Shown: positions 19,731-30,931, counted from the stretch's first letter. The stretch is 64,000 nt of DNA from Cordylochernes scorpioides (GCA_030710605.1 CP092874.1:70970083-71034082); one strand, 5' to 3'. Made by a program: numbers and translations. Notes: generated by a model not told the origin, from the letters alone.

Positions 19731-19941
19731 AACTACAAACCTCGGCCACCATACTCCAAAGAACAAATCCCTGGGCGAAAATCTGGCCTAACAAACGACT
19801 ACACAGAGCTACACCGGCTCCACTTCACCTACGCCATGGCGTCCACCGAAACAGTTGATGTTTTAGCTACAAGTGTGCCCGGAAAAGTCTCCACTGAGAC
19901 TTGTGCGGGCGATGGCAAGAATATTACGATATGGTATTGCG

Positions 19942-20476
19942 AGGAGGAGTGTGGTGGATATTTACATGGAGACGCTTAAAATGTTCTCTGCGTGCTTTAT
20001 CCGTGTCTAGTGATCTCGCATACCTGTGTGACCCCGGTCCGATCCCTACTAACGCTACAATAAAAGATAAATACTGTTGTTTTTTATAACAAATCGTGAG
20101 TTTCTATTCACCTCCCTTTTGTTGTTTTTGTACTCTTGAGTGTACGCTTTTCTGTGTGTTTTGTCAATAATGCAACTGAACGTTAATGGTGGCAGTGGTA
20201 GATATGTAAAGCGAAAAGATGCTCTTCAATCCTGATCTTCACTGCTTTCAACTCTTGTTAAGCCTAGAAACAATAGAAAAATTTAAATGAAATAAAATTG
20301 GATTCATGTTCATTCATATTGTCGCGTATATGAGCCTGAAAAACACCTACAACCTCCGCCAATAGATGGAGCTTTTGCCTATTTCCGGTCTGGAACTGGT
20401 GTGGATACCGCCGACTGCTGTGGTCCTGTTTCCTGGGGCAAATTAGTGCAAATATCCGTTGATATTAGCCCAGGGA
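19942..20476. other. possible LTR remainder, no gene
   Basis: Holds AATAAAAGATAAATACTG (about 20060) and a T-rich run. With TATATAAAGG at about 16854 it may be one LTR split by LINE B. No TG...CA boundaries were identified. Absent from copy 2. Confidence 0.35.
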
Positions 20477-21480
20477 TGTAAAATTATTGTAAATACCCGT
20501 TAATTGTTATTCGAGTTATATTTAATGTGTGTTTTAAAATGACAATAAAAAGGGAGGAGTGTTAGAAGTCTTCTGGCCTTAGAATGCTTCCTCTCCTAGC
20601 ATGTAGAAGGCGGACCAATTGTCGACGAGTGTTAGAAGTCTTGTTGCCGGTTGCTGTTATGACTCTCTCGCCAACATCACGGTAGCTACTCTTCTGGTAA
20701 GTCTCTCGTGTCCCCCCACTAGTGGTAAGGTCGAGAGATACTGCCAGAGGAAAGGAGATCCACCTGAGTGGTGTTTCTCAGAATGTCTTTGGGCTGTCTG
20801 CAGGGTAGAACTGCTGAGGTAGATCAACGGGAGCCAGGGTAGGTGATCCACGGTGAAGGAAGCGGCGTCGTCACGAAGGAACTGGAGGGTCAGCTGCGAC
20901 AATATTTTATAAAATTCAAATTCTATCAAACCTACCTAAAAATATAGACATATCTCTCAACTGTCTTCTTTTACACACACAGTCCTTAAATCAATATTTT
21001 TCTCAGAAAAAAAAGTTTTCTTTTGATTCCGATTTTCACAATAGAATGTATTTAACCATACATATGCAAATACACAACACGCTAACTCTCAAATATATAC
21101 ATTTTTTTCTTGTGAACTTTATGACTAATATATAAGCCAAGAGAATTATCCAAAAGAAAAACGCAATCCATTTTTTTTTATTAGAAACAAATATATTTGA
21201 CCTTTGACTTATCGGCTAAGTTTGAGTCAATACGTATTTAGCGACAGAAGCGGTCGATTTATCAATTTTTACCATCGTCTGCCTAACTTTCTTTAGAACA
21301 TCAAAGTAAGTTCGCAGATTATTTTGCTATTACAGATAACTTCATTAAATCAACTACCATCATTGCTTAACATATTGTAAATAACTACCTTGTGGTTTCT
21401 TCTATCTCCTTATGTTGTTTCTTATTTGTTTAATGGATATGTTTATATTATGATGCATAGCGCGCCATCTGTTATGAATA
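20477..21480. other. duplicated spacer
   Basis: Collinear with 42149-43077. A 90-codon minus-strand reading (20657-20929; 42259-42531 in copy 2) stays open in both copies without indels but has no recognisable domain. Confidence 0.45.
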
Positions 21481-21745
21481 TTCGACACTATTATAAACGC
21501 ATATGATTATTTTGAAAATTAAACAATTTTTACTGTCCTTACTGCAATGGAAAAATTAAAGGGAGGGCCTGGCTCATCAGTGGTGAACCCTATGGTTCTA
21601 CCTTATGGTAGATTAAACTGGCGAAACCGCTGGGAGGGTTCACCACTGATGAGCCAGGCCCTTCCTTTAATTTTTTCATTGCAGTAAGGGCAGTAGAAAT
21701 TGTTTAATTTTAAAAAGAATCATACGTGTCTATAATAGTTTCGAA
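21481..21745. repeat. palindromic MITE with 110-bp arms
   Basis: Arms running from TTCGACACTATTATAAACG through GGCCTGGCTCATCAGTGGTG face GGTTCACCACTGATGAGCC through TATAATAGTTTCGAA, with a short loop around CTATGGTTCTACC. Half or full copies occur at 29770, 30140, 41821 and 43078. No transposase is present. Confidence 0.85.
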
Positions 21746-22406
21746 TGTATATGTTTATTTAATGCTCTTTTTCTTAATTGTTTATTTTCTTTTTGATAAT
21801 TTTGTTACCTCTATTCTACTACAATACGAATTATTGTAAATAGTTTCAAGCCCAATTATCAAGATCGGATATAGCGCGTGTCTTGTTTTCAACACTTAAT
21901 AAATAAAGTAAGTTTAAATGGTCACCTCTCTTATTTATCATTCAGCCGTTATTAGTCGAGCATTTTCATTTATATTTTAATAGACAATACATTTTTGGAT
22001 GTAAAGAAACACCAAATCGGTTATTAAATTAAGTTTCCCAAATAACTTTATTAGGTGCCGCTCAAAAAGAGCAACCTAGATCATCATATTTTATTAAATC
22101 AGTGTATTATATATTATCCCGTAAAAAAAAAAACGGTTCGTGAAATTGGTACTTATAAAAAAACTTGCAGTTGGAAAAACAAAAATATTCTAAAAAATAC
22201 TTGTTGAGAAAAAAAGGGAATGGGCTAAAGCACAATTTCCGTAAACCTCGTTAATTACACGGGAATATTTTAAACACGTAAAATTAAAATAATATTCAAC
22301 AAAAACGTAAAATATTTACACTTATTGTTCTAAAAATAGAGCAATCCATACTTAAATCATTAGATGATAAAAAAGACATATATTGGATTGAATAAAAAAC
22401 AAAAAT

Positions 22407-22916
22407 ACAACAACAACAACAAAAGCCTTTATTGAGGACCTCTCGTCCTATAAAGGATTCGCCAGTTTACAGAGTAATTGAAGAGAAGAGAACTAAGAAT
22501 ACAGAGAGAAACCTATAAGTAGTAGGTATAGTATAGTATTTTCTACACTGTGACTATATACAACAGCAGCAACAAGCCTTTTACTGGAATCAAAGTCCCA
22601 TACAGGATTCGTCATTCTAATCCTGACAAAGATTATTTACATATGATTATTTACATCAATTAGATTATGTATATAGCTTCCTTTTCTCTTCAGCCGTCTT
22701 CCAAAATTTGAACAACGCAAACGCTCCAGCTCTGTTTCTCACCACCTCATTCAACAGGAGCTCCAAAGAGAGTACCTCAAGGCCTATTTCACTGAGGGGC
22801 ACTTCTCGTTCGTCTTTCAGCCCCATACATGAGAGTATATGGTGATGTAGCCCCGGCTCTATTCTTGTCCCGCAAATCACGCATGTCCATTCGTCTGTTT
22901 TAAATGAAAGACAAAA
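22407..22916 (-). mobile_element. two tandem LINE 3' ends
   Basis: Two (CAA)n-led segments (22407-22560 and about 22561-22916) read on the minus strand as LINE 3' ends. The second encodes ORF2 C-terminal sequence with VICGTRIEPGLHHHILSC (C-x2-C...H...C) and stops at 22665. Flanks share AAARACAAAAAT (about 22394-22406 and 22917-22929), an approximate target duplication. Block copy 2 lacks the insertion at 43930. Confidence 0.75.
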
Positions 22917-23030
22917 ATGTAATACCTTGATAAAGGTTGGCGTTCAGCCAACCGAAATTTAAGCAAATAAATATTTTATTCAATCCAACATATGCCTTTT
23001 TATCATCTAATTCACACTTATGTAATTTAT

Positions 23031-23573
23031 TGTTGCGTTGTTGGTTGACAAAGAATAACTTCCGTGGGTACAAAGGATGTTTAAGACTTTAAGCCTAATC
23101 AATAAAATAATTACAGATAAGTGAACAATAAAACAACAACAAAGAACACAGTAGTTACAAACTCACCAACTGCAGCACAGTGAAGGAAAGCAGGAGCAGA
23201 ACAGGAGACAGAAGTTGGTAGAACCTTCTAGAATCTTCCAGGAAGTACACCGGCGTCGGCGGTAAGCAGCAGTCGGACCTCTTGAGACAGCAGCTTGCTT
23301 GGATTCCACCACGTAGCTTCGTTCTTCTTCTTCACTTCTTATCTTTCTTCCCTCTGGCATGAGTTTCTCATCCCTATATATTCCGGAGTAGATCTTTCCA
23401 GAACGGTCATGGTTGGTCAGCCAATCAGAGAGCCGCCAGCACTAAGCCTTGCGCAATCGCTTTAGATTGGCCAATCAGTTGTCTTCAGCTTTTCTACATT
23501 ATTTTTAAACGTTCTAGAACATTCTCTCTCCAATCCGGAATGTGCTTTTCTTTCTACGTAACAATATATTACA
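23031..23573 (-). mobile_element. probable solo LTR, block copy 1
   Basis: On the minus strand it runs TGTTACG...CGCAACA (7-bp ends with one mismatch). A TATATAG box lies near 23380, and an AATAAAA-like signal falls within TTTTATTG near 23120. The copy at 44052-44584 has the same ends. Target duplication is unclear. The 65-codon minus ORF inside (23163-23360) has no known domain and is likely incidental. Confidence 0.55.
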
Positions 23574-23900
23574 GCCTGTTTGAAGGAGGTTATAGTCTGA
23601 AAGCTTGCCAAATTTATATCGCTTTAACAAAGAAGCTTGTCTCCGTTAACTTTTATTCTTTCTTATAAAATCTAAAATAATCGATAGTAAACTTTTAAAC
23701 CATATATAATCAAATAATTTAGTGAACTATAAGAGATGTTACCTTAAAAAATAGAAAAATAAATACGTAAGTTTTACAGCGATATTTAAAAATTGTGTAT
23801 TATTTTGATTATTATATGAATATATATTAAATCTTATATATTTATTAAATCGAGATATCTTAAATTGATTCATCAGTTTTTCACACATATTATTAATATA

Positions 23901-24540
23901 CACTGCTGGCCACCGTTAATGCAACACCCTGAAAGAAGCATACAAATAACATGGAATTTACAACATGCATTAATGGAGGTGAGATATGTAAATTATTAGA
24001 ATTTCAGTGCAGACGCACATCACTCACGCCTATGGCTTCACTTCAAAGCACTAAGATTTCAAGTTCGGCAATTGTGTTTTTCTTGTGCTTAAAAAAAACG
24101 ATCAATTATGCCTCGTAGAAAACAGCGATCATCTTTTGATCAAGTATCCGAGTTTGACAGAGGTAGGATAGTGGCCTACCGAGATTGTAGTTTATCTTTC
24201 AGAGAAATCGGTAGTCGTGTTGGACGAAACCAAACAACTGTAATGCGGATATGTGATCGTTGAATGCAGAAATGTACGACGGACCGAGGTGTTCGATCGC
24301 ATCCACCTCAGTGCACCACTTCACGTGCTGACAGGCAAATTGTGCGCATGGCAGTGACAGATCACTCAGTCACATCATGAACCGTAGCACAGCATATTCA
24401 GTCTGTAAGGCATCCTCCAGTGTTTAAGTTTCAAGAGTTGAGACAAGGAATTGGACTCATCAGGGGATTGTTGGAATATTACACAGAGTAACAATGGCTA
24501 ATATGAGCCCTCGTGCTTGTAAAGGATCTCTCATATACAA
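23901..24540 (+). pseudogene. Tc1-like transposase 5' half (block copy 1)
   Basis: Left terminus CACTGCTGGCCACCGTTAATGC follows TA. From ATG at 24108 it encodes MPRRKQRSSFDQVSEFDRG and the helix-turn-helix part. Premature stops occur at the DRWMQ tryptophan and the SRTVA arginine positions. The catalytic domain and right terminus are missing, replaced by unrelated sequence. The better copies are 44929 and 62378. Confidence 0.82.
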
Positions 24541-24687
24541 TTAAAATTGTTCTTTTTTTTACACATTAGATTTTGATATTTTATCTGAAGACTCCGGGTA
24601 GTTGGCAATCTTTGGATACGCTCCAGGATACTGGGTTACCTTTATGTTTTATCTACTTGTTTTTATATAAATAAATAATACTAAGTT

Positions 24688-25006
24688 TGTAGAAACGACA
24701 TTTGACAATCATCCCGCAAATGTTTCTTTTGAACGAAAAATCGAAATTTATTTTAAGGAGAAATAATGATAATTTCTAACCTTAGGGATGAAGTATGAAA
24801 GGATGAATTGTGGAGTAAAGTTAAACGGAAAAATAATTCCCATCCCTGGACACTTTTATTTTTCCGTTTATCATTACTCTTCACAATTCATCCTTTCATA
24901 CTTCATCCCTAAGGTTAGAAATAATCGTTATTTCTCCTTAAAATAAATTTCGATTTTTCGTTCAAAAGAAACATTTGAGGGATAATTGTCAAATGTCATT
25001 TCTACA
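24688..25006. repeat. palindromic MITE (319 bp)
   Basis: Arms from TGTAGAAACGACATTTGACAA to GATGAAGTATGAAAGGATGA face their complements, ending TTGTCAAATGTCATTTCTACA at 25006. About 140-bp arms, short loop near GGACACTTTTATTTTTCCG. Second copy at 45732-46050. Confidence 0.85.
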
Positions 25007-26440
25007 ATCATAAGCCGCATTATATTGTGTTATAATATTAAGTTTGTTTTTTATATTATGCTATTAATAATAAAATGATATGCGAATGTTAAAAGGTTAC
25101 GAATTTATCCTTTATCATTTTAATCCGGTGCCCACTTATTGCAGATTTGAGAGAACAATGTCAAATGAACAGTTCTAGTTTAAGCCATATGGTTTCCAGT
25201 AAAGAAAAATATAGAAAATTTTACCAATTCTGTAGACTCTATCTCAAATGCCGTGGACCTGAATCACATTAAGAATTTAAATTTTTACTTTTAATTAGTA
25301 TATATATATTTTTGTTGCTGTTATTGTTTTGTAATGCTCTATATTTGTGTCATTGGTTTAGTGGTTGTAATTCTAAAGATATATTGGACTTTTAATAATA
25401 TGTATGTAAATAATCTTTATTTCTTGTATAACTTATTGCTCTAAAATGTAAATTTAAATAAATTCCACTCTCTATCTCTGTCTCTAAAACTATAAATTGA
25501 ATCTTTTCGTTATTATAAATAATTTGTATTTATATTTGAAAACTATGGACATAGATTACAATTTGCACGCAAATATCCAGATAGGATATAGCGTGTGTTT
25601 TGTAATAAATAAATTTTAAAAAAATCTGTAACCTTACTTGTGATACGAAGTGTCTTCTAGCAGGCTCCCACCGAGACATTCTATTCGTCACCTCGTCCCA
25701 TTAAACCGCTGTAATTATACCACCACGGCTATATAATTCCTGTGTAGCCAAATTAACTAACAAGCGGTAATTGTTCAGTGCCCTAGCTAATTTGCTTATA
25801 ATAGAGCAATTAACTCATTGTTAATTGTTGTTACCATTGTTGGTAATTGAACGACATTGTTTTACAACTCGACCTGGACAATACATGTACAATTTGCATA
25901 CTATGAAAACTTGTAACAACCATGAAACTGCCATGACTACTCCCTTAACAAAACACCAACAACTTTTCTATAATAAAATATTACTTTGTTGATTGGCAAT
26001 ATCATTAGTTTCTCTCTGCCAACGTTTAAACGGAAATGACAAAATAATTTATAGGATTTTAAATAGCACAATCATAGCGTCTTCTATAGTTGGAAATTGT
26101 GACATTTGTTGCCAATGCTTTCTAATGTATGTGTTCCCCCCTCATAAAAGAATGTTTCTATAATGAAAATTATCTACAACGAACTGTATACTACGTTCTA
26201 CCAAATATTATCTAAAACGAAGCTTCTTTAGAAAGAAAACTATACAAAGAGTAGAAGCACTTTTTGAAGACAGTTTTTCAATCAATATTGAAATATCAGG
26301 CCATATATATGTCGTAAACCCGGGTAAGCCAACAAGTGAGTTGGAAGCAGTCGAGGTTGAGTGGCAAGACGTGCAGAGTGGGAAGTCCGCATGGGACAGT
26401 AAGGACAAAGTTTGGGATCAAAAGACGCTCTCCTAGTACG
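25007..26440. other. duplicated AT-rich spacer
   Basis: Collinear with 46050-47480. No domain-bearing ORF was found on either strand. Confidence 0.6.
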
Positions 26441-27757
26441 TCTCACGTGGCACCAGGACCAGGGAAGAGTTGAGGATTAACCGAGGAAAGCTCGGCGTCC
26501 TGCATGAAGCCGCGGAGGCAGGGAGAAACCAACCTAGCACTGAGTGGCCCTCTCCGGAAATATCCACTGTAACCTAACTAACTGTCAACATCCGGACCAA
26601 CGCCCTTTTTGCCACTCTCTGGATCCCCCGGGTGTCCCGTGGCAAGCTGGTGTCACTTTGAGACGACTAGAAAAGACGTCATACTTTATTACTTACATAT
26701 CACATTGTTTAAATTACGATAGAATGTGCCCCCGGTGAGAAAGGTTTGATTAGGGGAGTGAAATAAAATGGAGCGAAAAGCTAGCAAATCGATTAAAAGG
26801 GAAATAATTTGGGGCACAAATTAGTTACTAGAAAGGATGGATAAATTTAAAGTAAACACACACAATAGCGAGGGTAAATATTTGGGAAAGTTAGGTATAC
26901 TATTTACAGATTTTTGTTACTTAAGGTGCCATGAGTATTTACAACATAGTTTCAGAGATGTAATACAGGAACGAGGAGAAGTAGAGATAATAAAAGTAAT
27001 ATAAAATATAAAAGAAAATTGACTTAAGCAAAAGATTTGGGATAGGCAGTGACGCAGTGAAGAATAAAGGAGGAGGATCTGAATTGGTTTCTGCAAAGGA
27101 CATCTCAGGAGTCCTGCCCTGCAATACGAGCTTAGAAGCGAAGTATTTTTTTGCAGGGATCAGAAATATCAAGATACCCTGTAAGTAGGATTAGATCAGA
27201 TGGGCAAAAGGCGTGAAGCTCGAAGGAGATGTAGGTAATGGGAGAATATGGGAAAGAAAAGCTGGCTGAGAGAGGTTAAAAAGAGATGGAGGTTCAAGAG
27301 CTGCGCTGCTGTCGGTGATTGAGCTCGACCAGATAAAAAAAAAAGTAAAATAAAAATGAGTGGGCGCATCATGCGGATGATGGCGATGGGTCGAGCGTGA
27401 GGAAAAAAATATATCTCGCTGGTTACCCAAGCTCTCCGTGTGGAGTTAACATGGGGAGGAAGAGTCTACCAGGTCAATGGATCATTAAAAAAAAATGTTG
27501 ACGAGCAGGAGTCTCAGGAACCGTTGAAGAGGTTAGAGGATGGAGGTAGATTGCGAAAACAGGGTTCGACTGTTGGCATTGATTGATTGAACCCGGGTTT
27601 GAGGAAAAAATAATGAAATGAAGAATGCTGGGACGGTGACCCGGGTGTAAATAAAATAAATAAATAAAAATAGGCCATGGATTTTCCTGAACACACCATC
27701 AGGATGGGATGGCGAGGAAGGAGTAGTCCACTGGGGCAAATCAATAACAACAAAAGA
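26441..27757 (-). other. possible LINE 3' region with degenerate repeats
   Basis: Pyrimidine-rich on the minus strand. Two diverged units (around 27420-27500 and 27670-27757) share CCTGAACTC / GGGAGGAAG / CCAATGAATCA-like parts with 49780-50090, which lie downstream of the LINE ORF2 at 50344-52200. The segment may be the 3' region of the same LINE type. No coding domain is visible here. Confidence 0.4.
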
Positions 27758-27782
27758 CGGACGTGACTATATTATAGGGACA

Positions 27783-27884
27783 AGAATGACATCCACGGCG
27801 CCAATTTATAATTGTAACGAATAGTATTTGAATAAAAGCATTTAATCAGGTAAAACCCGGGCGTTGCCCGGATCATTCGTATAT
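27783..27884 (+). mobile_element. Helitron 3' remnant
   Basis: Holds GACATCCACGGCGCCAATTT and a decayed CCCGGGCGTTGCCCGG hairpin. The terminal CTAG has become GTATAT. It is a fragment of the B/C type. Confidence 0.7.
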
Positions 27885-28153
27885 AATAATTGTATAAACG
27901 AATGCAAGACAAAATCACCGCGAATGTTTCTTTTTTTTTAAGGCAATTTCTTTTTAAGGCAATTATCGTTATTTATCGTTAATTTTTGTTTCGATTTTAT
28001 TGAAAAAAAAAAAACGATATGGTGCCTTTAAAAAATGATCTTTATTACTATGCAGTTTTCTATTTAGTCAATATACCTAAGTTCATGTTGCAAATGTAAT
28101 TATCTCTGTCGATTTAGTAGGTGAAATGCAAAAAAAAAAATCGACATGATGAA

Positions 28154-28437
28154 ATCTTTATGAAAATTCACATTTTTATTTTTATATTTTCAAGACACAC
28201 ACAGTTTGGGGCGGGACGTTTCACAAGAGAGACATCCACGGCGCCAATTTATAATTGTAACGAATAGTATTTTAATTAAAACATTTTAAAAACACACAGT
28301 TTGGAACGGGACGTTTCACAAGAGTGACATCCATGGCGCCAATTTATAATTGTAACGAATAGTATTTGAATTAAAACGTTTTTAAAATATATACGCACTC
28401 GGGTAAAACCCGGGCGTTGCCCGGGCCATTCGTCTAG
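28154..28437 (+). mobile_element. 5'-truncated non-autonomous Helitron
   Basis: Matches the last part of Helitrons A-C and ends with the hairpin and CTAG (28434-28437). The block GACATCCACGGCGCC...AAAACATTTT is present twice in tandem, an internal duplication. No tRNA-like part remains. Confidence 0.8.
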
Positions 28438-28703
28438 TATATATATAATGTCCAACACTATAGAATATGGACAATTGACCAATTCTGAAATAATTAAAAA
28501 TCAACGAATAGTTTATTCTGACACAAGCCTTCAGCAACTTTTTGTTGCACAATCAAAAGATGCATTTCTTCCCCCCTTAATTTATTCACTTCATCCCAGT
28601 ACAATTTCACTTTTGTACTATTATTTCACTATAGAATATGGCCACGGAGAAATTTGAAGATGGTATTTAGTGTAGATTGAGAAGGGCTTCTTTTTGTATA
28701 TGT

Positions 28704-28835
28704 TTATAAACACAAGGTAATAAGACCAAATCCAATATAAATAAATAGTGTGTGACGTTTGGTAACAGTGTTGTTACCGAAACGTCACACACTATTTATT
28801 TATTTGGATTTGGTCTTATTACCTTGTGTTTATAA
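28704..28835. repeat. palindromic MITE (132 bp)
   Basis: Perfect or near-perfect arms TTATAAACACAAGGTAATAAG and CTTATTACCTTGTGTTTATAA enclose a GTGTGTGACG / CGTCACACAC inner palindrome. A diverged copy is at 36945-37066. One arm is also embedded in Helitrons A-C. Confidence 0.85.
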
Positions 28836-28839
28836 TCTA

Positions 28840-28955
28840 CTAGCCGAATGACCCGTGGCAATGCCCGGGGTTTACCCGATTAAATGCTTTTATTCAAATA
28901 CTATTCGTTACAATTATAAATTGGTGCCGTGGATGTCATTCTTGTATAATATATA
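28840..28955 (-). mobile_element. Helitron 3' end, minus strand
   Basis: CTAG (28840-28843), then a hairpin with CCCGTGGCAATGCCCGGG, then the GGTGCCGTGGATGTC segment. The 5' part is absent. It abuts the palindromic MITE. Confidence 0.7.
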
Positions 28956-28991
28956 AATGAGTTTTAAAAATTGTAAAAAAAAAAAAAAAAA

Positions 28992-29062
28992 TGCATTGGC
29001 CGGGAATCGAACCCGAGGCGCCCGCGTGGCAGGCGAGCATTCTACCACTGAACCAAAAGCAA
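28992..29062 (-). tRNA. tRNA-Gly(GCC)-like gene or pseudogene
   Basis: The minus strand reads TGGTTCAGTGGTAGAATG (A box), an anticodon arm CTCGCCTGCCACGCGGG with anticodon GCC, then GGGTTCGATTCCC (B box) and CCAATGCA at the 3' end. A run of T follows, as in a Pol III terminator. The 5' acceptor strand is degenerate (GTTTGCT where GCATTGG is expected to pair with CCAATGC), so the acceptor stem does not form. It is probably a tRNA-Gly pseudogene or tRNA-derived sequence. Confidence 0.7.
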
Positions 29063-29644
29063 ACGGTGACAGAATTAAGAACGCATGACGCTGATAACTG
29101 TATATAGTAATAATCCAAATTGTGCCTTATCATTTATATATGATTGTTTGCTGACCTGTTTCAAATCTTATTCTATTGAATTCTCACTGGATAAACCCCA
29201 TCATGTCAATCCCACATTACTGAATTCACTCAGTCAACTCTGATATTGGTGCTTTCTATTAGACTGGCATCTTGTTGATAGAAATGCCAAACATCACTTG
29301 TTTGGTGTTGGTACTCTTTTTGGTGCACATTTGTAAGTGCAACTGCTTTTCATATGTGTAGACATGTGGTGCAATTACAGTAAAAGCAGTCACCTACCCA
29401 CCATGATTATCATGGCCTCTACCACGTGTACTAAGGATAAGCAAAAAAAAAACTCTTTTTGATATTAATGCTCAATATTGGAAGTACTTTCAGTTCAGGT
29501 GGTCAATCTCTTTAAAGACTGATGCTCATTCTTTATTAGGTTCCAAGACAAAGAATCCATAGGCATTGGGTAGTAATTGAGGACTTTCATGTAATGGTTT
29601 CCACATACCTTCTGCATTGATATGCAATTGACCTAATATCTATG
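29063..29644. other. spacer, no gene recognised
   Basis: No coding domain or repeat family could be recognised. Confidence 0.5.
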
Positions 29645-30345
29645 GATGTAATTCTACTGTCCTAAAAGCTTATGTCCATAGTTTGCTTAAATACCATTTC
29701 TAAGATTCCACCCTTCAGTGTAGCATATAAAAGCAGTATGATCCAATACAGTATTAGAGCTCTAAAGAAGTGGTCTGGTAGATTAAATTGGCAAAACCTC
29801 AGCGAGGGGCTCACCACTGATGATCCAAGCCTCCTAATATTTTTTCATCACAGTAAGGACAGTAGAAGTTTGATTCATTCGTGAAAGGAAACATTCGTAT
29901 CTTAATGTCTTCATTTGTTATATATAGATTCATCTGCCTTTATAAAGCCATTTCCCACTTCCGACAAGTGAGATCCTTCCTTCATATTAGGAGGAAGTTG
30001 GAGACTTATCCCCTCCTTGCTCTACGGCGTTGTTTGGTCTCCACCATTATTTTATCTATTTATCCCTAAGTCCCTCTGAGGGACAGATACCTTATCAAAA
30101 TTCAAAACTTTTTAAACACGTAAGATTCTTTTTGATATTAAACAATTTCTACTGCCCTTACTGCAATGGAAAAATTAAAGGGAGGGCCTGGCTCATCAGT
30201 GGTGAACCCTCCCAGCGGTTTCACCAGTTTAATCTACCATACCGCTGTTATATTGCATTTTTGGAACTTCCTTTTATAGTGATACTGATGCTTGACTCTT
30301 CGAATGGGTATTTTAGATAAACTATGGACATAAGCTTTGAGGACA
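29645..30345. repeat. fold-back repeat of about 700 bp
   Basis: The left arm (GTAATTCTACTGTCCTAAAAG...CTTATGTCCATAGTTTG) is the reverse complement of the right arm near 30300-30345 (AAACTATGGACATAAGC...GACAGTAGAATTAC). The interior holds two half copies of the MITE of 21481-21745, at about 29770-29880 and 30140-30240. Stem pairing is diverged. Confidence 0.65.
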
Positions 30346-30617
30346 GTAGAATTACGTACATTTATAAATATATAATATGCTTCGAGCAATCGCTCTTCCG
30401 CAAAAATCAAGTTGTAAGGGCAGTAGAAATTGTTTAATTTCAAAAATAATCTTACGCCTTTAAAATAGTTTCGAATTTTGATAACAGATGGTGCGCTAGT
30501 GCATCATATTATAAACAGATACCTTATATCACAACAGGTTCTTAAAGGCAATAGGTAATTATAATGGTGGAGTTGTGCAATGGAATGTAGGATGCTATAA
30601 ACACAAGTTAATAAGAC
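30346..30617. other. MITE-related spacer
   Basis: Contains another MITE arm (GGGCAGTAGAAATTGTTTAATTT) and, at 30590-30617, ATAAACACAAGTTAATAAGAC, which resembles the first arm of the palindrome at 28704. The BEL element starts directly after it. Confidence 0.5.
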
Positions 30618-30919
30618 TGTTTGTGGCTTGAATGTTCAGTAAATGATATAAAGAAGCATTTTACCACTTGTCTTGAATTATTTGATTTATTTGAGTTTTA
30701 GAGTTAGGAGTAGCTACAACATTAGTTATCTAAAACTGAGTCTTTTTTTATTCCTGATAGAAATTTACATATCTTACTGAATCATCAACAATATACAAAA
30801 TTGAAATTTTAAAGGATTTACAATTATTTACATATATGAATAAAAATTAAAAAATTGCTTAATACAAAATTTAATTTAAGAAAAATCCGACTTCCAAAAT
30901 TATATCACAGGATCCAACA
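30618..30919 (-). repeat. BEL/Pao 3' LTR
   Basis: On the minus strand begins TGTTGGATCC and ends GCCACAAACA. About 302 bp. It shares the first 90 plus-strand bases (TGTTTGTGGCTTG...AGGAGTAGCTAC) and the last GGATCCAACA with the 5' LTR. Confidence 0.85.
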
Positions 30920-30931
30920 TACTCCCCCGGC
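30920..30931 (-). other. polypurine tract
   Basis: The minus strand carries CCGGGGGAGTA directly upstream of the 3' LTR. It serves as the plus-strand primer in related elements. Confidence 0.7.

Larger units (their letters stand above)
16883..19927 (+). mobile_element. LINE B, internally deleted, with 14-bp target duplication
   Basis: GATATGGTATTGCG flanks the block (16869-16882 and 19928-19941). Inside, in plus orientation: a 5' start with the hairpin GGGAGTTCACTCCC (split by the jockey insertion), a 19-bp minisatellite, ORF1 with three zinc knuckles, and a short 3' end (CCCGGAAAAGTCTCCACTG...). ORF2 is missing. Retaining the 5' end while losing ORF2 is opposite to normal 5' truncation, so an internal deletion is inferred. 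The same 3' tail occurs alone at 42092-42148. Confidence 0.72.
13120..27757. repeat. large duplicated block, copy 1
   Basis: From 13120 to about 27757 the sequence is collinear with 37884-48807. Shared parts, in order, are the LINE ORF1, the TATA-containing spacer, 15.8-16.8 kb, 20.5-22.4 kb, the solo LTR, the Tc1 fragment, the palindromic MITE, and the spacer to the LINE-like end. Identity looks high (about 95% by eye) with many indels. This copy is longer mainly because of LINE insertions at 15278, 16883 and 22407. Confidence 0.9.

Noticed and set aside
20030..20060. B-box-like GGTCCGATCCC near 20037
   Set aside because: No A box at proper distance and no cloverleaf.
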